This document shows positions 1 to 9,673 of a stretch of 64,000 nt of DNA, in pieces. Position 1 is the stretch's first letter. Every line of letters begins with the position of its first letter. Under the pieces are notes generated by a model. It was not told where the DNA came from. It searched no databases and was given only the letters and a program-made list of their open reading frames with translations. A program made the translations under genes and the position numbers. The DNA is from Amycolatopsis alba DSM 44262 (GTDB lineage: Bacteria > Actinomycetota > Actinomycetes > Mycobacteriales > Pseudonocardiaceae): the NCBI RefSeq assembly GCF_000384215.1, contig NZ_KB913032.1, positions 4,295,665 to 4,359,664 on the forward strand, in the 5' to 3' direction.

Positions 1-52
1 TTGCGAAAGCCACTTTCGCAACCTTCAACGTTGCGAAAGTGGCTTTCGCAAC
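1..52. repeat. Nested palindromic intergenic repeat, truncated by window edge
   Basis: Two 23-nt units (1-22, lacking its first base, and 30-52) separated by 7 nt. Each unit is a palindrome with arms GTTGCGAAAG and CTTTCGCAAC around a 3-nt centre (CCA in the first, TGG in the second), and the second unit is the exact reverse complement of the first. The element can therefore fold as two small hairpins or one large one. The same element occurs at 15803-15855. It lies downstream of menA, which is transcribed toward it, so it may act as a terminator; that role is inferred. Confidence 0.9.
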
Positions 53-213
53 CTCGGCTGGGCGGCCCTACCTCAGGTTCGCCGGATCACCAAAGGAGCA
101 AGGGACCTTTGCTATCGCCGGGGCCGTATCTTGTGGCTGCCTGGTGCCGCGACGGGCACGGGTAGTGGGTCGAAGCGGGAAACCCAAGGGATGAACGGTC
201 CGTTCAGCCCCGT

Positions 214-1083
214 TCAGAGCGTGAGGGCGACCGCGGTCAGGACCGCCCACCCCAGCATGGCGAATCCGGTGTCCCGCAGCGCCGGGATCAGCGCCCGCCC
301 CTGCGCGCCACCGCCGACGGCCTTGACCGACTTCAGCAGCAGCGGCGCGGTCAGCAGGCCCAGCAGCGCCCACGGCGTCACGAAGGCGAGCAGCACGCTC
401 ACGACGTACGGCACCGTGACCAGCACCAGGTAGAGCCTCCGGGTGCCCTTCTCGCCGAGCCGGGTGGCGAGTGTGCGCTTGCCGGACTCGATGTCGGTCG
501 GGATGTCGCGGAGGTTGTTGGCGGTCAGTACGCCGGTCGAGAACGAACCGACGGCGACAGCGCAGCCGAGCGCGGTCCAGCTGAGCTGTCCGGCCTGGAC
601 GTACACCGTGCCAAGCACGCCGGCGAGCCCGAAGAAGACGAAGACCGCGATCTCACCGAAACCGTAGTAGCCGTAAGGCTTCTTGCCGCCGGTGTAGAAC
701 CAGGCGCCGAGGATGCAGACCGCGCCCATCGCCAGCAGCCACCACAGGCCGCTGATCGCGACGAGCACGAGCCCGAGAACTCCGGCGAGCCCGAGAGCAA
801 CGAGAGCGGCCGCCAGGACCGCCTTCGGCTTCGCGACGCCGGAGCCGACCAGTCGCAGCGGGCCGACGCGGTTCTCGTCGGTGCCGCGGATGCCGTCGGA
901 GTAGTCGTTGGCGTAGTTGACACCGACGATCAAGGCCAGTGAGACCAGCAGCGCGAGAACCGATCGGGACCAGGAGAAGCCGTCGAGCGCGATCGCGGCG
1001 CCGACTCCGGCGACCACCGGCGCCACCGCGTTGGGCAGCGTCCGCGGGCGCGCCCCTTCGATCCATTCACCAGCAGTCGCCAT
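214..1083 (-). CDS. menA: 1,4-dihydroxy-2-naphthoate polyprenyltransferase MenA
   Basis: This membrane enzyme joins 1,4-dihydroxy-2-naphthoate to a polyprenyl diphosphate, giving demethylmenaquinone. The 289-residue product has about eight hydrophobic helices. Both UbiA-family aspartate motifs are visible: NDYSDGIRGTDENR near residues 60-72 and NNLRDIPTDIESGKRT near residues 190-205, which bind the Mg-diphosphate of the prenyl donor. Length is normal for the family. The ATG at 1083 is the only start that keeps the usual N-terminus (EWIEGARPRTLPNAVAPV). It is the most downstream of three menaquinone genes on this strand (menB, menE, menA), with a small secreted-peptide gene between it and menE. 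The family assignment is secure. Confidence 0.95.
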   Translation of the reverse strand: MATAGEWIEGARPRTLPNAVAPVVAGVGAAIALDGFSWSRSVLALLVSLALIVGVNYANDYSDGIRGTDENRVGPLRLVGSGVAKPKAVLAAALVALGLAGVLGLVLVAISGLWWLLAMGAVCILGAWFYTGGKKPYGYYGFGEIAVFVFFGLAGVLGTVYVQAGQLSWTALGCAVAVGSFSTGVLTANNLRDIPTDIESGKRTLATRLGEKGTRRLYLVLVTVPYVVSVLLAFVTPWALLGLLTAPLLLKSVKAVGGGAQGRALIPALRDTGFAMLGWAVLTAVALTL

Positions 1084-1176
1084 GCCGCCATTCTGGCCCT
1101 GGCCACTACCGGCCGGTATGCGGGGCTCGTCACCCGCTCGCGGTGCCGAGCCACCGCGAGCGGACGACGGGTCGCG

Positions 1177-1335
1177 CTACTTCAGGTTGTTGATCGTGTC
1201 TTCCAGGGTCCAGGTGAGTGTGCCGCTGTTCGGAACGGCGGTTTCCGGTTCGTCCGCCAGCGCGGGCCCGGCCAAAGCGACCAGGCCCATCGTGACGGCG
1301 GTGCAGGCCAATACTGTGCGTGTCCAGCGCGTCAT
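1177..1335 (-). CDS. Small secreted peptide, unknown function
   Basis: A 52-residue product starting at the ATG at 1335. Residues 1-27 form a clear Sec signal peptide (MTRWTR, hydrophobic core, then ALA for signal peptidase I), leaving a mature peptide of about 25 residues that is acidic and contains no cysteine. I do not recognise the family. It lies between menE and menA on the same strand, about 60 nt downstream of menE and about 90 nt upstream of menA. It may be a separate small gene or a decayed remnant of a larger exported protein; the intact signal peptide and G/C third-position bias favour a real gene. No function is assigned. Confidence 0.5.
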   Translation of the reverse strand: MTRWTRTVLACTAVTMGLVALAGPALADEPETAVPNSGTLTWTLEDTINNLK

Positions 1336-1397
1336 ACCTAGACGTAAACCCGTGGGTAATGATCGTGTCAACAACGTCCCGGTAATCGGTGGAGAAT

Positions 1398-2522
1398 TCA
1401 CGACCTTCGTAGGAGATTCCTGACGGCCGTCCTGTCGACCTTGCCGGGGCCTCGCAAGGGGAGCTCTGCGGCGAACTCGACCCGCTTCGGCGCGGCCGCC
1501 ACACCGGCCTCTTCGCGGCATGCCGCACGGAGCGAATCGACGTCGCAACCAGCGCCGACGACGAGCGCGACGACGGCCTCGCCCCACTCGGGGTCAGGTA
1601 CTCCGACCACGCACGCGTCCCGGATTCCGGGCTGCGCGGTCAAGATCCGTTCGACGGCGGCCGCGGCCACCTTCACCCCGCCGGTGTTGATCATGTCGTC
1701 AACGCGCCCGAGGATCTCCAACCGCCCGTCGGCCGACCACCGGCCGCGGTCGGAAGTCCGGAAGCGGCCGCCCTCGAAAGCCTCCGAAGTCAGGTCAGGT
1801 CGCAGTCGGTAGCCATGCGAGAGCACGTCACCCGTGATACACACCCGCTCTTCTTCGAGTTCGACGTGTACTCCGTCCAGCGGTACGCCTTCGTAGACGC
1901 AGCCGCTGGCGGTCTCGCTCATGCCGTACGCGGGGACGATCTTCACGCCCGCTTCGGCCGCGCGCTCGCGGAGCCCGGCGGTGGTCGCCGCGGCCCCGAT
2001 CACGATCGCGTCGAAGGCGCGGGCCGCCGCGAGCCCCGCGCCACCGGCGTCGAGCAGCCGTCCGAGCTGGGTCGGCACGAGAGCGGTATAGCGCGGCCCG
2101 TCCAGGGCGAGCAGCGGCGCGGCGGCCTCGGCGAAGTCGTCCGGCCGGAACCCGGAGGTGGGCATCGCGGCGGGCGTCGTCCCGGCCAGCAGCGAGCGGA
2201 CCAGGACCTGCAGTCCGCCGATGTACTGCGCCGGGGTCGCGAGCAGCCAGTGCCCCGGTCCGCCGAGGCGCGCGTGGGTGGCGTGCGCCGACGCGGCCAG
2301 CGCGGCGGCCGAGAGCAGGACGCCCTTCGGTTCGCCGGTGGATCCCGAGGTGGCGATGATCACCGCCGTCCCGTGCTCGGCCGGGCGTGTCGGCTCCATC
2401 GCGTCCCGCAGGGCGTCCGACGCGTAGGGGAGGACGGCCGGGCCGCCGCCGAGCGCCTCGGCCAATGCCGAGGTCAGCCCGGTGATCGACGCCGGACTCC
2501 CGTCCACCTCCACCGCACGCAT
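1398..2522 (-). CDS. menE: o-succinylbenzoate-CoA ligase MenE
   Basis: Activates o-succinylbenzoate to its CoA thioester via an acyl-adenylate, the step before MenB. The 374-residue protein is short for the ANL superfamily but typical of actinobacterial MenE. Visible motifs are the AMP-binding loop ATSGSTGEPKGVLLS (about residues 58-72), YGMSETASGCVYEG (A5 region, about 200), TSDRGRWSADGRLEILGRVDDMINTGGVKV (A7/A8 hinge, about 255-285) and the C-terminal catalytic lysine in GPGKVDRTAVR. The start is the ATG at 2522. It lies about 60 nt downstream of menB on the same strand and is probably cotranscribed with it. Identity follows from the family motifs and from the men gene context. Confidence 0.93.
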   Translation of the reverse strand: MRAVEVDGSPASITGLTSALAEALGGGPAVLPYASDALRDAMEPTRPAEHGTAVIIATSGSTGEPKGVLLSAAALAASAHATHARLGGPGHWLLATPAQYIGGLQVLVRSLLAGTTPAAMPTSGFRPDDFAEAAAPLLALDGPRYTALVPTQLGRLLDAGGAGLAAARAFDAIVIGAAATTAGLRERAAEAGVKIVPAYGMSETASGCVYEGVPLDGVHVELEEERVCITGDVLSHGYRLRPDLTSEAFEGGRFRTSDRGRWSADGRLEILGRVDDMINTGGVKVAAAAVERILTAQPGIRDACVVGVPDPEWGEAVVALVVGAGCDVDSLRAACREEAGVAAAPKRVEFAAELPLRGPGKVDRTAVRNLLRRS

Positions 2523-2581
2523 CCCGCCACCCTACGTCCGCCCCCGGATCGCGTTCAGCCCGCTAAACGCGATTTGCCTGG

Positions 2582-3505
2582 TCAGTAGTAGTAGGGGAAG
2601 GCCGACCAGTCGGGGGAACGTTTCTCCAGGAAGGAGTCGCGGCCTTCGACGGCCTCGTCCTGCATGTACGCCAGCCGAGTGGTCTCGCCGGCGAAGAGCT
2701 GCTGGCCGACCAGACCGTCGTCGGTGAGGTTGAACGCGTACTTCAGCATCCGCTGCGCGGTCGGCGACTTGCCGTTGATCGCCCAGGCCCAGTCCAGCGC
2801 CTCGGCCTCGAGCTCCGCGTGCGGGACGGCGGAGTTGACCGCGCCCATCGCCTGCATCTGCTCGGCCGTGTACTCGCGCCCGAGGAAGAAGATCTCCCGC
2901 GCGAACTTCTGCCCGACCTGCTTGGCCAGATACGCCGAGCCGTAGCCTCCGTCGAAGGAGCCGACGTCGGCGTCGGTCTGCTTGAACCGCGCGTGCTCGG
3001 CCGAGGCGAGCGTGAGGTCGCACACCACGTGCAGCGAGTGCCCGCCACCCGCCGCCCAGCCGGGGACCACGGCGATGACCACCTTCGGCATGAACCGGAT
3101 CAGCCGCTGGACCTCGAGAATGTGCAGCCGTCCGGCCCTGGCCGGATCGATCGTGTCGGAGGTCTCCCCGTCCGCGTACTGATACCCGGAGCGTCCGCGA
3201 ATACGCTGGTCACCGCCGGAACAAAACGCCCAGCCGCCGTCCTTCGGCGACGGGCCGTTGCCGGTGAGCAGGACGCAGCCGACGTCCGAGCTCATCCGCG
3301 CGTGGTCGAGCGCGCGGTAGAGCTCGTCGACGGTGTGCGGACGGAAGGCGTTGCGGACCTCGGGACGGTCGAACGCGACACGCACGACACGTTTGCCTGA
3401 GCGGCTCTCAGAGGAGCGGTGATAGGTGATGTCGGTGAAGTCGAAACCTTCGATCTCGGTCCACAAGGCGGGGTCGAACAGCTCGGAAACCTGGGCGTCA
3501 TCCAC
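2582..3505 (-). CDS. menB: 1,4-dihydroxy-2-naphthoyl-CoA synthase MenB
   Basis: Crotonase-fold enzyme that closes the second naphthoate ring by Dieckmann condensation of o-succinylbenzoyl-CoA. I place the start at the GTG at 3505 (VDDAQVSELFDPALW), giving 307 residues, because the frame further upstream runs into the divergent menD and its sequence is not MenB-like. Family features seen are FDRPEVRNAFRPHTVDEL, the oxyanion-hole segment WAFCSGGDQRIRG, PGWAAGGGHSLHVVCDLTLAS, and the conserved C-terminus ending SPDWSAFPYYY. A TATTCT hexamer lies a few bases before the GTG with no clear ribosome site, compatible with a leaderless or nearly leaderless transcript. It is divergent from menD across 57 nt. 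Confidence 0.94.
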   Translation of the reverse strand: MDDAQVSELFDPALWTEIEGFDFTDITYHRSSESRSGKRVVRVAFDRPEVRNAFRPHTVDELYRALDHARMSSDVGCVLLTGNGPSPKDGGWAFCSGGDQRIRGRSGYQYADGETSDTIDPARAGRLHILEVQRLIRFMPKVVIAVVPGWAAGGGHSLHVVCDLTLASAEHARFKQTDADVGSFDGGYGSAYLAKQVGQKFAREIFFLGREYTAEQMQAMGAVNSAVPHAELEAEALDWAWAINGKSPTAQRMLKYAFNLTDDGLVGQQLFAGETTRLAYMQDEAVEGRDSFLEKRSPDWSAFPYYY

Positions 3506-3562
3506 GTTTGGGAGAATAGGACGTGTGGCCGTGAGTCGTAGAGTGAAACCCGAGGTCTGCCG

Positions 3563-5239
3563 GTGAATCCTTCCACCGCGCAGGCAAGGGTCATCGTCGA
3601 CGAACTCGTCCGCAACACCGTCTCGCACGTCGTCCTCTGTCCGGGCTCACGCAACGCCCCGCTGTCGATCGCGCTCTACGACGCGGCGGCCGCCGGACGG
3701 CTCCAGTTGCACGTCCGCATCGACGAACGCGGCGCCGCCTTTCTCGCCCTCGGCATCGCCGCGCGCACCGGCCGCCCCGTCGCCGTGCTGTGCACCTCGG
3801 GCACCGCGGCCGCGAACTTCCACCCCGCCGTGCTGGAGGCCGACCGCGCGGGTGTCCCGTTGATCGTGCTGACCGCCGACCGCCCGCCCGAGATGCGGGC
3901 CGCGGGCGCGAGCCAGGTCATCGACCAGCATCAGCTCTACGGCAACGCCATCCGGTACTTCGACGAGCTCGCCGTCGCCGAACGCCGCGCCGGGCAGAAC
4001 TCGTACTGGCGTGGCCAGATCTGCCGCGCCTGGAACGCCGCGTACGGCGAGTGGCGGTGCGGGCCGGTGCATCTGAACATCCCGTTCCGCGAGCCGCTCG
4101 TCCCCGACATCAACGATGACGGCGAGTGGTACGAGTCACTCGAAGGGCGTCCTGACGGCGCTCGCTGGACCGAGCTCCCCGACTTCGGCGCGCTTCCCTC
4201 GTTCGTGGTGCCCTCGGCACGCCACGGCCTGGTCATCGCGTGCGACACCGGCGTGCAGGCCGCCAGCGAATGGGCCGAGCAGCACGGCTGGCCGGTCGTC
4301 TCCGAGACCGGCGGTATCGGGCTGGCAGGCGCGACGGCGATCTCGTCCGGCGCGTGGCTGCTCGGCGTCGAGGAGTTCATCTCGCGGCACAAGCCCGAGC
4401 AGGTCCTGTGCATCGGCCGTCCGACGGTGTTCCGGCAGGTCCAGCGGGTGCTGTCCGATCCGGACGTCGAGGTGCTGCTGGTCCGGCCCGATTCGGACTG
4501 GCCCGCGCCCGCGCACAACGTCCGCCAGGTCGGCCAGTGGTTCGACGAGCCGACCAAACCGGCCGATCCGGACTGGCTGGCCAGCTGGCAGCGTGCGGAC
4601 AAGGCGGCGTCTTCGGCGGTGGCCGAAGCGCTGGCGGCCGAACCGTGGCCGAGCGGGTTGCGCCTGGCCACCGAGCTGGTCGACGCCGTTCCGGAGGGGT
4701 CGCTGCTGGTCGTCGGCTCGTCCAATCCGACCCGTGACGTCGCGCTCGCCGGACGGCTGCGGCCCGACGTCCTCGTGCACCGCAACCGCGGCGTCGCCGG
4801 GATCGACGGCATGGTGTCGACCGCGATCGGCGCCGCGACCGTCCACAGGGGACATTCGTACGCCCTGCTCGGCGACCTGACCTTCCTGCACGACGCGAGC
4901 GGCCTGCTCACCGGGCCCGCCGAACAGCGCCCCGACCTGACGATCGTGGTGCTCAACGACGACGGCGGCGGGATCTTCTCCCTGCTGGAGCAGGGCGCGC
5001 CCGAGCACAACGCCGGTTTCGAGCGCGTTTTCGGGACCCCGCACGGCGCCGATCTCGGCGCGCTGTGCGCCGGTTACCGCGTCCCGCACGTCGTCGCCGA
5101 GACGCTCACGGAGTTTCGAGCGGCGCTGAAGCCCGCGCCGGGGCTGCGGGTGGTGGAGGTCCGGGTGGACCGAACGCGCCACCGCGAGCTGCACGCGCGA
5201 CTCCGTACGGCGGTTTCCTCCGCGGTGGGCGCTGTCTAG
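3563..5239 (+). CDS. menD: SEPHCHC synthase MenD
   Basis: Thiamine-diphosphate enzyme that adds a succinyl-semialdehyde unit from 2-oxoglutarate to isochorismate, the first committed step of menaquinone synthesis. The 558-residue protein starts at the GTG at 3563 (MNPSTAQARVIVDELV). It shows the Pyr-domain region with CPGSRNAPLSIAL near residue 27, RIDERGAAFLALGIA near 53, CTSGTAAANFHPAV and LTADRPPEMR, and the PP-domain ThDP/Mg motif GDLTFLHDASGLL followed by NDDGGGIFSLLEQ near residues 455-480. Length is typical of the family. It is transcribed divergently from menB, so the 57-nt gap probably holds both promoters. Confidence 0.95.
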   Translation: MNPSTAQARVIVDELVRNTVSHVVLCPGSRNAPLSIALYDAAAAGRLQLHVRIDERGAAFLALGIAARTGRPVAVLCTSGTAAANFHPAVLEADRAGVPLIVLTADRPPEMRAAGASQVIDQHQLYGNAIRYFDELAVAERRAGQNSYWRGQICRAWNAAYGEWRCGPVHLNIPFREPLVPDINDDGEWYESLEGRPDGARWTELPDFGALPSFVVPSARHGLVIACDTGVQAASEWAEQHGWPVVSETGGIGLAGATAISSGAWLLGVEEFISRHKPEQVLCIGRPTVFRQVQRVLSDPDVEVLLVRPDSDWPAPAHNVRQVGQWFDEPTKPADPDWLASWQRADKAASSAVAEALAAEPWPSGLRLATELVDAVPEGSLLVVGSSNPTRDVALAGRLRPDVLVHRNRGVAGIDGMVSTAIGAATVHRGHSYALLGDLTFLHDASGLLTGPAEQRPDLTIVVLNDDGGGIFSLLEQGAPEHNAGFERVFGTPHGADLGALCAGYRVPHVVAETLTEFRAALKPAPGLRVVEVRVDRTRHRELHARLRTAVSSAVGAV

Positions 5240-5347
5240 CCGATTTGCGTCTCAGTCCAGAGGGTAGGAACCCCTCCTTCGGACGTGTCTCCGTCATGAT
5301 CATCTGGATAGTTTCGAGCGCGCTGACAAATCCTGGGAGGATTCGCA

Positions 5348-6868
<1,521 letters not shown>

Positions 6869-6890
6869 CGGGTAGCGATACGCTCGCGGC

Positions 6891-7346
6891 GTGACGGCCA
6901 AAACGGAGCGGGTGAGGCGCATCGGGTGGTTTGCCGCCCTCGTTGTCGCCTCACTCGTCACCGTGCTCTGCGTCTCGCTGCTGTTCGCCGCCTTCCGCAA
7001 CGACAGCGCGATCGAAGCCCAGCTCGGCCAGGCGACAGCGCAGGTCGAGTCGGTGGCGTTCGACCGGACGATCATCAACTACGCCACCCCCGACGGCATC
7101 ATGCACAGCCCGTCCAACGGCGTGCTCTACCCGGCAGGCCTGGCCGCCGGGCAGCTGGTGAACATCGAGTACGACGTCGGCGACCCGGAACTCGCGCGGG
7201 TGGCCGGGCGCTCGGCGGCGAACACGCTGCTGCCGCTGGGCAGCATGATCTTCTTCACCTGGCTGATCGCCGGTCCGCTGCTGTGGTGGATCCGGCGGCA
7301 GCGGCTGGCCTACCGGCGCTCTCTCACCGAGGCGACCCCCGCCTGA
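6891..7346 (+). CDS. DUF3592-type small membrane protein
   Basis: A 151-residue membrane protein with one hydrophobic segment near residues 10-32 and another near 108-130, flanking an extracytoplasmic part that contains INYATPDGIMHSPSNGVLYPAGLAAGQLVNIEYDVGDPELARVAGR, the hallmark of DUF3592 proteins. A homologue is known between menD and the mgtA-type gene in mycobacteria, so the neighbourhood is conserved; its function is not known to me. The GTG start at 6891 is preceded by TACGCT (6879-6884) with 6 nt between, suggesting a leaderless transcript. Its stop codon overlaps the first unit of the 21-bp repeat array. Confidence 0.8.
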   Translation: MTAKTERVRRIGWFAALVVASLVTVLCVSLLFAAFRNDSAIEAQLGQATAQVESVAFDRTIINYATPDGIMHSPSNGVLYPAGLAAGQLVNIEYDVGDPELARVAGRSAANTLLPLGSMIFFTWLIAGPLLWWIRRQRLAYRRSLTEATPA

Positions 7347-7597
7347 TCACGCGAGTCCCGCCTCCAATCACGCGAGTCCCCCTTCCAATCACGCGTGTCG
7401 TCCGTCTGATCACGCGTGTCGTCCGGATCGGTCCGCGAGGCCGCTGTGCGGAATCGGCGAACTCGCGTGATCAGATGGACGACACACGTGATCAGGCGGA
7501 CGGCACGTGTGATCAGACGGACATCACACGTGATCAGGCGGCGAACTCGCGTGATCAGGCGGCGAACTCGCGTGATCGGAGGCGGAACTCGCGTGAT
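7346..7597. repeat. Inverted array of 21-bp repeats (4 forward, 7 reverse units)
   Basis: Core ATCACGCGAGT or ATCACGCGTGT recurs at 7346, 7367, 7388 and 7409, then the reverse-complement core (ACTCGCGTGAT and variants) at 7461, 7482, 7503, 7524, 7545, 7566 and 7587. Every step within each arm is exactly 21 bp. The 10-bp linkers are also partly complementary between arms: CCCGCCTCCA after the first unit pairs with TGGAGGCGGG after the last. The whole block fills the gap between two convergent genes and could form a long hairpin. A terminator or nucleoid-protein array is possible; function is unknown. Confidence 0.95.
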
Positions 7598-7609
7598 TGG
7601 AGGCGGGAC

Positions 7610-8440
7610 TCAGCCGACCGACTCCTGCCACCAGCCCAAGACCTCGTCGGCCACTCCAGGGGCCGCGACCAGGAGGGCGTCGACGGGGAGCGCCGCGTCT
7701 TCCCCGTGCCGGTCCAGCACCACGGCCCCCGCCTCGATGGCCAGCGCGACCGAGCCGGCGACGTCCCATTCGCGGTAGCTGTGCAGCACCGCCGCGGCCG
7801 CGTGACCCAGCGCGACCTGCGCGATCGCCAGTGCGGCCGAGCCGAGCACCCGGACCCCGGCGTGCGCGGCGGCGGCCCGTTCGATGAACTGGCCCATTCC
7901 CGGCCAGACGCCCTTGCGGGTGAGTTCGGTGCAGACGATCGCCCCGGCGGTCCCGCGGCGGTCGGTGAGCGTGATCGGCTTGCCGTTGGCACGGGCGCCG
8001 CGGCCGCGGGCGGCGGCGTAGATCTGGGCGCGGTAGGGGTCCGCGACCACGCCCACCACCGGTCCTGACGCGTCGATCAGGGCGAGGCTGTACGCGCACC
8101 AGGGGACACCGGCGACGTAGTTCGCGGTGCCGTCGACCGGGTCGACCACCCAGCGGTACTTGGCGACGTCGGCGCCGTGGTCGGCGCCGAATTCACCGCC
8201 GACGACGGGGATGCCGGGGAACTCGGCGGTCAGTACGCGGCGGGTGTGGCGTTCGAGGATGCGGTCCGTGTCCGTGACCCAGTCGAAGGGTGAGTCCCTC
8301 GGATCGGGCTGGGCGCCCCGGCCCGCGGTCGCGGTGATCACGTCGGTCGCGTCGTTGGCCAGCCGCCCGGCCACTTCGAGGGCCCTCGACAGCAGTCCGG
8401 GCTCGACGGGCTGAGGCGCCCTTGACGACAGGAGGGTCAT
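7610..8440 (-). CDS. Inositol monophosphatase family protein
   Basis: A 276-residue Mg-dependent sugar or nucleotide phosphatase of the IMPase/CysQ superfamily. The metal motif DPVDGTANYVAG lies at about residues 101-112, the upstream acidic site is GGEFGADHG, and the C-terminal WDVAGSVALAIEAGA holds the last metal-binding aspartate. The upstream motif usually reads GEE and here is GGEF, a small departure. Possible substrates are myo-inositol-1-phosphate, histidinol phosphate, fructose-1,6-bisphosphate or PAP; sequence alone does not separate them. It is convergent with the DUF3592 gene and divergent from the mannosyltransferase gene. Neighbouring GT4 enzymes would fit a phosphatidylinositol-mannoside role, but that is conjecture. 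Confidence 0.85.
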   Translation of the reverse strand: MTLLSSRAPQPVEPGLLSRALEVAGRLANDATDVITATAGRGAQPDPRDSPFDWVTDTDRILERHTRRVLTAEFPGIPVVGGEFGADHGADVAKYRWVVDPVDGTANYVAGVPWCAYSLALIDASGPVVGVVADPYRAQIYAAARGRGARANGKPITLTDRRGTAGAIVCTELTRKGVWPGMGQFIERAAAAHAGVRVLGSAALAIAQVALGHAAAAVLHSYREWDVAGSVALAIEAGAVVLDRHGEDAALPVDALLVAAPGVADEVLGWWQESVG

Positions 8441-8551
8441 GCCTGCCTAGTGTGGCCGAAACTGGTTTACGGAACACGACCTTGAGATGACATGTCGTCT
8501 GTTCCGTTTTTGTTGGCGTGGGCGTCACAACCGGATGCGAAAGTGATCGTC

Positions 8552-9670
8552 GTGCGAGTCGCGATAGTCACCGAAAGTTTCCTGCCCCAGGTGAACGGCG
8601 TGACCAACTCCGTGCTCCGCGTCGTGGAACACCTCCGCGACCGCGCGCACGACGTGCTGATCATCGCTCCTGGGCCGGGTCCCGCTGAGTATCTCGGCGC
8701 CCCGGTCGTGCGTATCCCCGCCCTCGACTTCCCTGGCGTGAACTCCCTCCCGGTCGGGGTGCCGACGCGGACGGTGCTCACCGCGCTGGCCGATTTCGGG
8801 CCGGACGTGGTGCATCTGGCGTCGCCGTTCGTGGTCGGGGCCCGTGGGCTCGCCGCGGCGAGACGGCTGAGGGTGCCGTGTGTCGCGGTGTACCAGACCG
8901 ACATCGCCGGTTTCGCCGCCGCGTATGGCTTCGGCCTCGCCGCCCGCGCGGCCTGGCGCTGGGTGCGGCGCCTGCACTCGCGGGCCGACCGCACGCTCGC
9001 GCCGTCGTCGGATTCGATGGAACAGCTGAAACTGCACGGGATCCCGCGGGTGCACCGCTGGGCGCGGGGTGTCGACATCGAGCGGTTTTCGCCGGTCCAC
9101 GCCGATCCCGCGTTGCGCGCCGAGCTGGCGCCGAACGGCGAACTGCTGGTCGGTTTCGTCGGCAGGCTCGCGCCCGAAAAGGAGGTCGAGCGGCTGACGG
9201 CGCTCGCCGGGGTCGACGGGATCCGCGTGGTCGTCGTCGGTGACGGGCCGGAGCTGCCGATGCTGCGCGAGCGGATCCCCGGCGCCGCGTTCCTCGGTGC
9301 CCGATACGGCGAAGAGCTTTCCGCCGCGTACGCGAGTTTCGACATCTTCGTCCACACAGGACCGCACGAGACGTTCTGCCAGGCCATCCAGGAGGCGATG
9401 GCGTCCGGGCTGCCGGTGCTCGCCCCGGACGCGGGCGGCCCGAAGGATCTGGTCCTGCCCGGCCGCACCGGCTACCTGCTGCCCGCGGACCGGGCCGGGT
9501 TCGCGACGGCGCTGGTGGACAAGGTGAACGACCTGCGCGACGACGCGCTGCGCGCCAGGCTGGGGGAGAAGGCGCGCAAGGTGGTGCTGGGCCGGACCTG
9601 GCCCGCCGTCTGCCGGGAACTCGTCGGCCACTACGAGGCGGTTCAGGGCAAAGTCGCTCGCGCGGCCTGA
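8552..9670 (+). CDS. mgtA: GT4 glycosyltransferase, MgtA-like GDP-mannose mannosyltransferase
   Basis: A 372-residue GT-B enzyme that in corynebacteria and mycobacteria transfers mannose from GDP-mannose to a glycolipid acceptor at the inner membrane. I place the start at the GTG at 8552 ([21 protein letters not shown]), which matches the family N-terminus; an in-frame GTG at 8543 is the alternative. N-terminal donor-independent motif [27 protein letters not shown], and the C-terminal EX7E motif [20 protein letters not shown] are seen. The order menD, DUF3592, mgtA, menG follows mycobacteria. The next glycosyltransferase starts 3 nt after its stop, so the two are cotranscribed. Confidence 0.85.
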   Translation: MRVAIVTESFLPQVNGVTNSVLRVVEHLRDRAHDVLIIAPGPGPAEYLGAPVVRIPALDFPGVNSLPVGVPTRTVLTALADFGPDVVHLASPFVVGARGLAAARRLRVPCVAVYQTDIAGFAAAYGFGLAARAAWRWVRRLHSRADRTLAPSSDSMEQLKLHGIPRVHRWARGVDIERFSPVHADPALRAELAPNGELLVGFVGRLAPEKEVERLTALAGVDGIRVVVVGDGPELPMLRERIPGAAFLGARYGEELSAAYASFDIFVHTGPHETFCQAIQEAMASGLPVLAPDAGGPKDLVLPGRTGYLLPADRAGFATALVDKVNDLRDDALRARLGEKARKVVLGRTWPAVCRELVGHYEAVQGKVARAA

Positions 9671-9673
9671 CCG

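Noticed and set aside
3506..3628. Longer MenB starting at 3628
   Set aside because: It would overlap the start of menD, and its first 41 residues do not resemble MenB.
7346..7600. The 21-bp array as a CRISPR or as a heptapeptide-repeat gene
   Set aside because: Repeat cores are 11 bp with 10-bp similar linkers, orientation flips in the middle, and there are no cas genes. One frame would read a seven-residue repeat, but it lacks a ribosome site and the period follows the inverted array, not codon bias.
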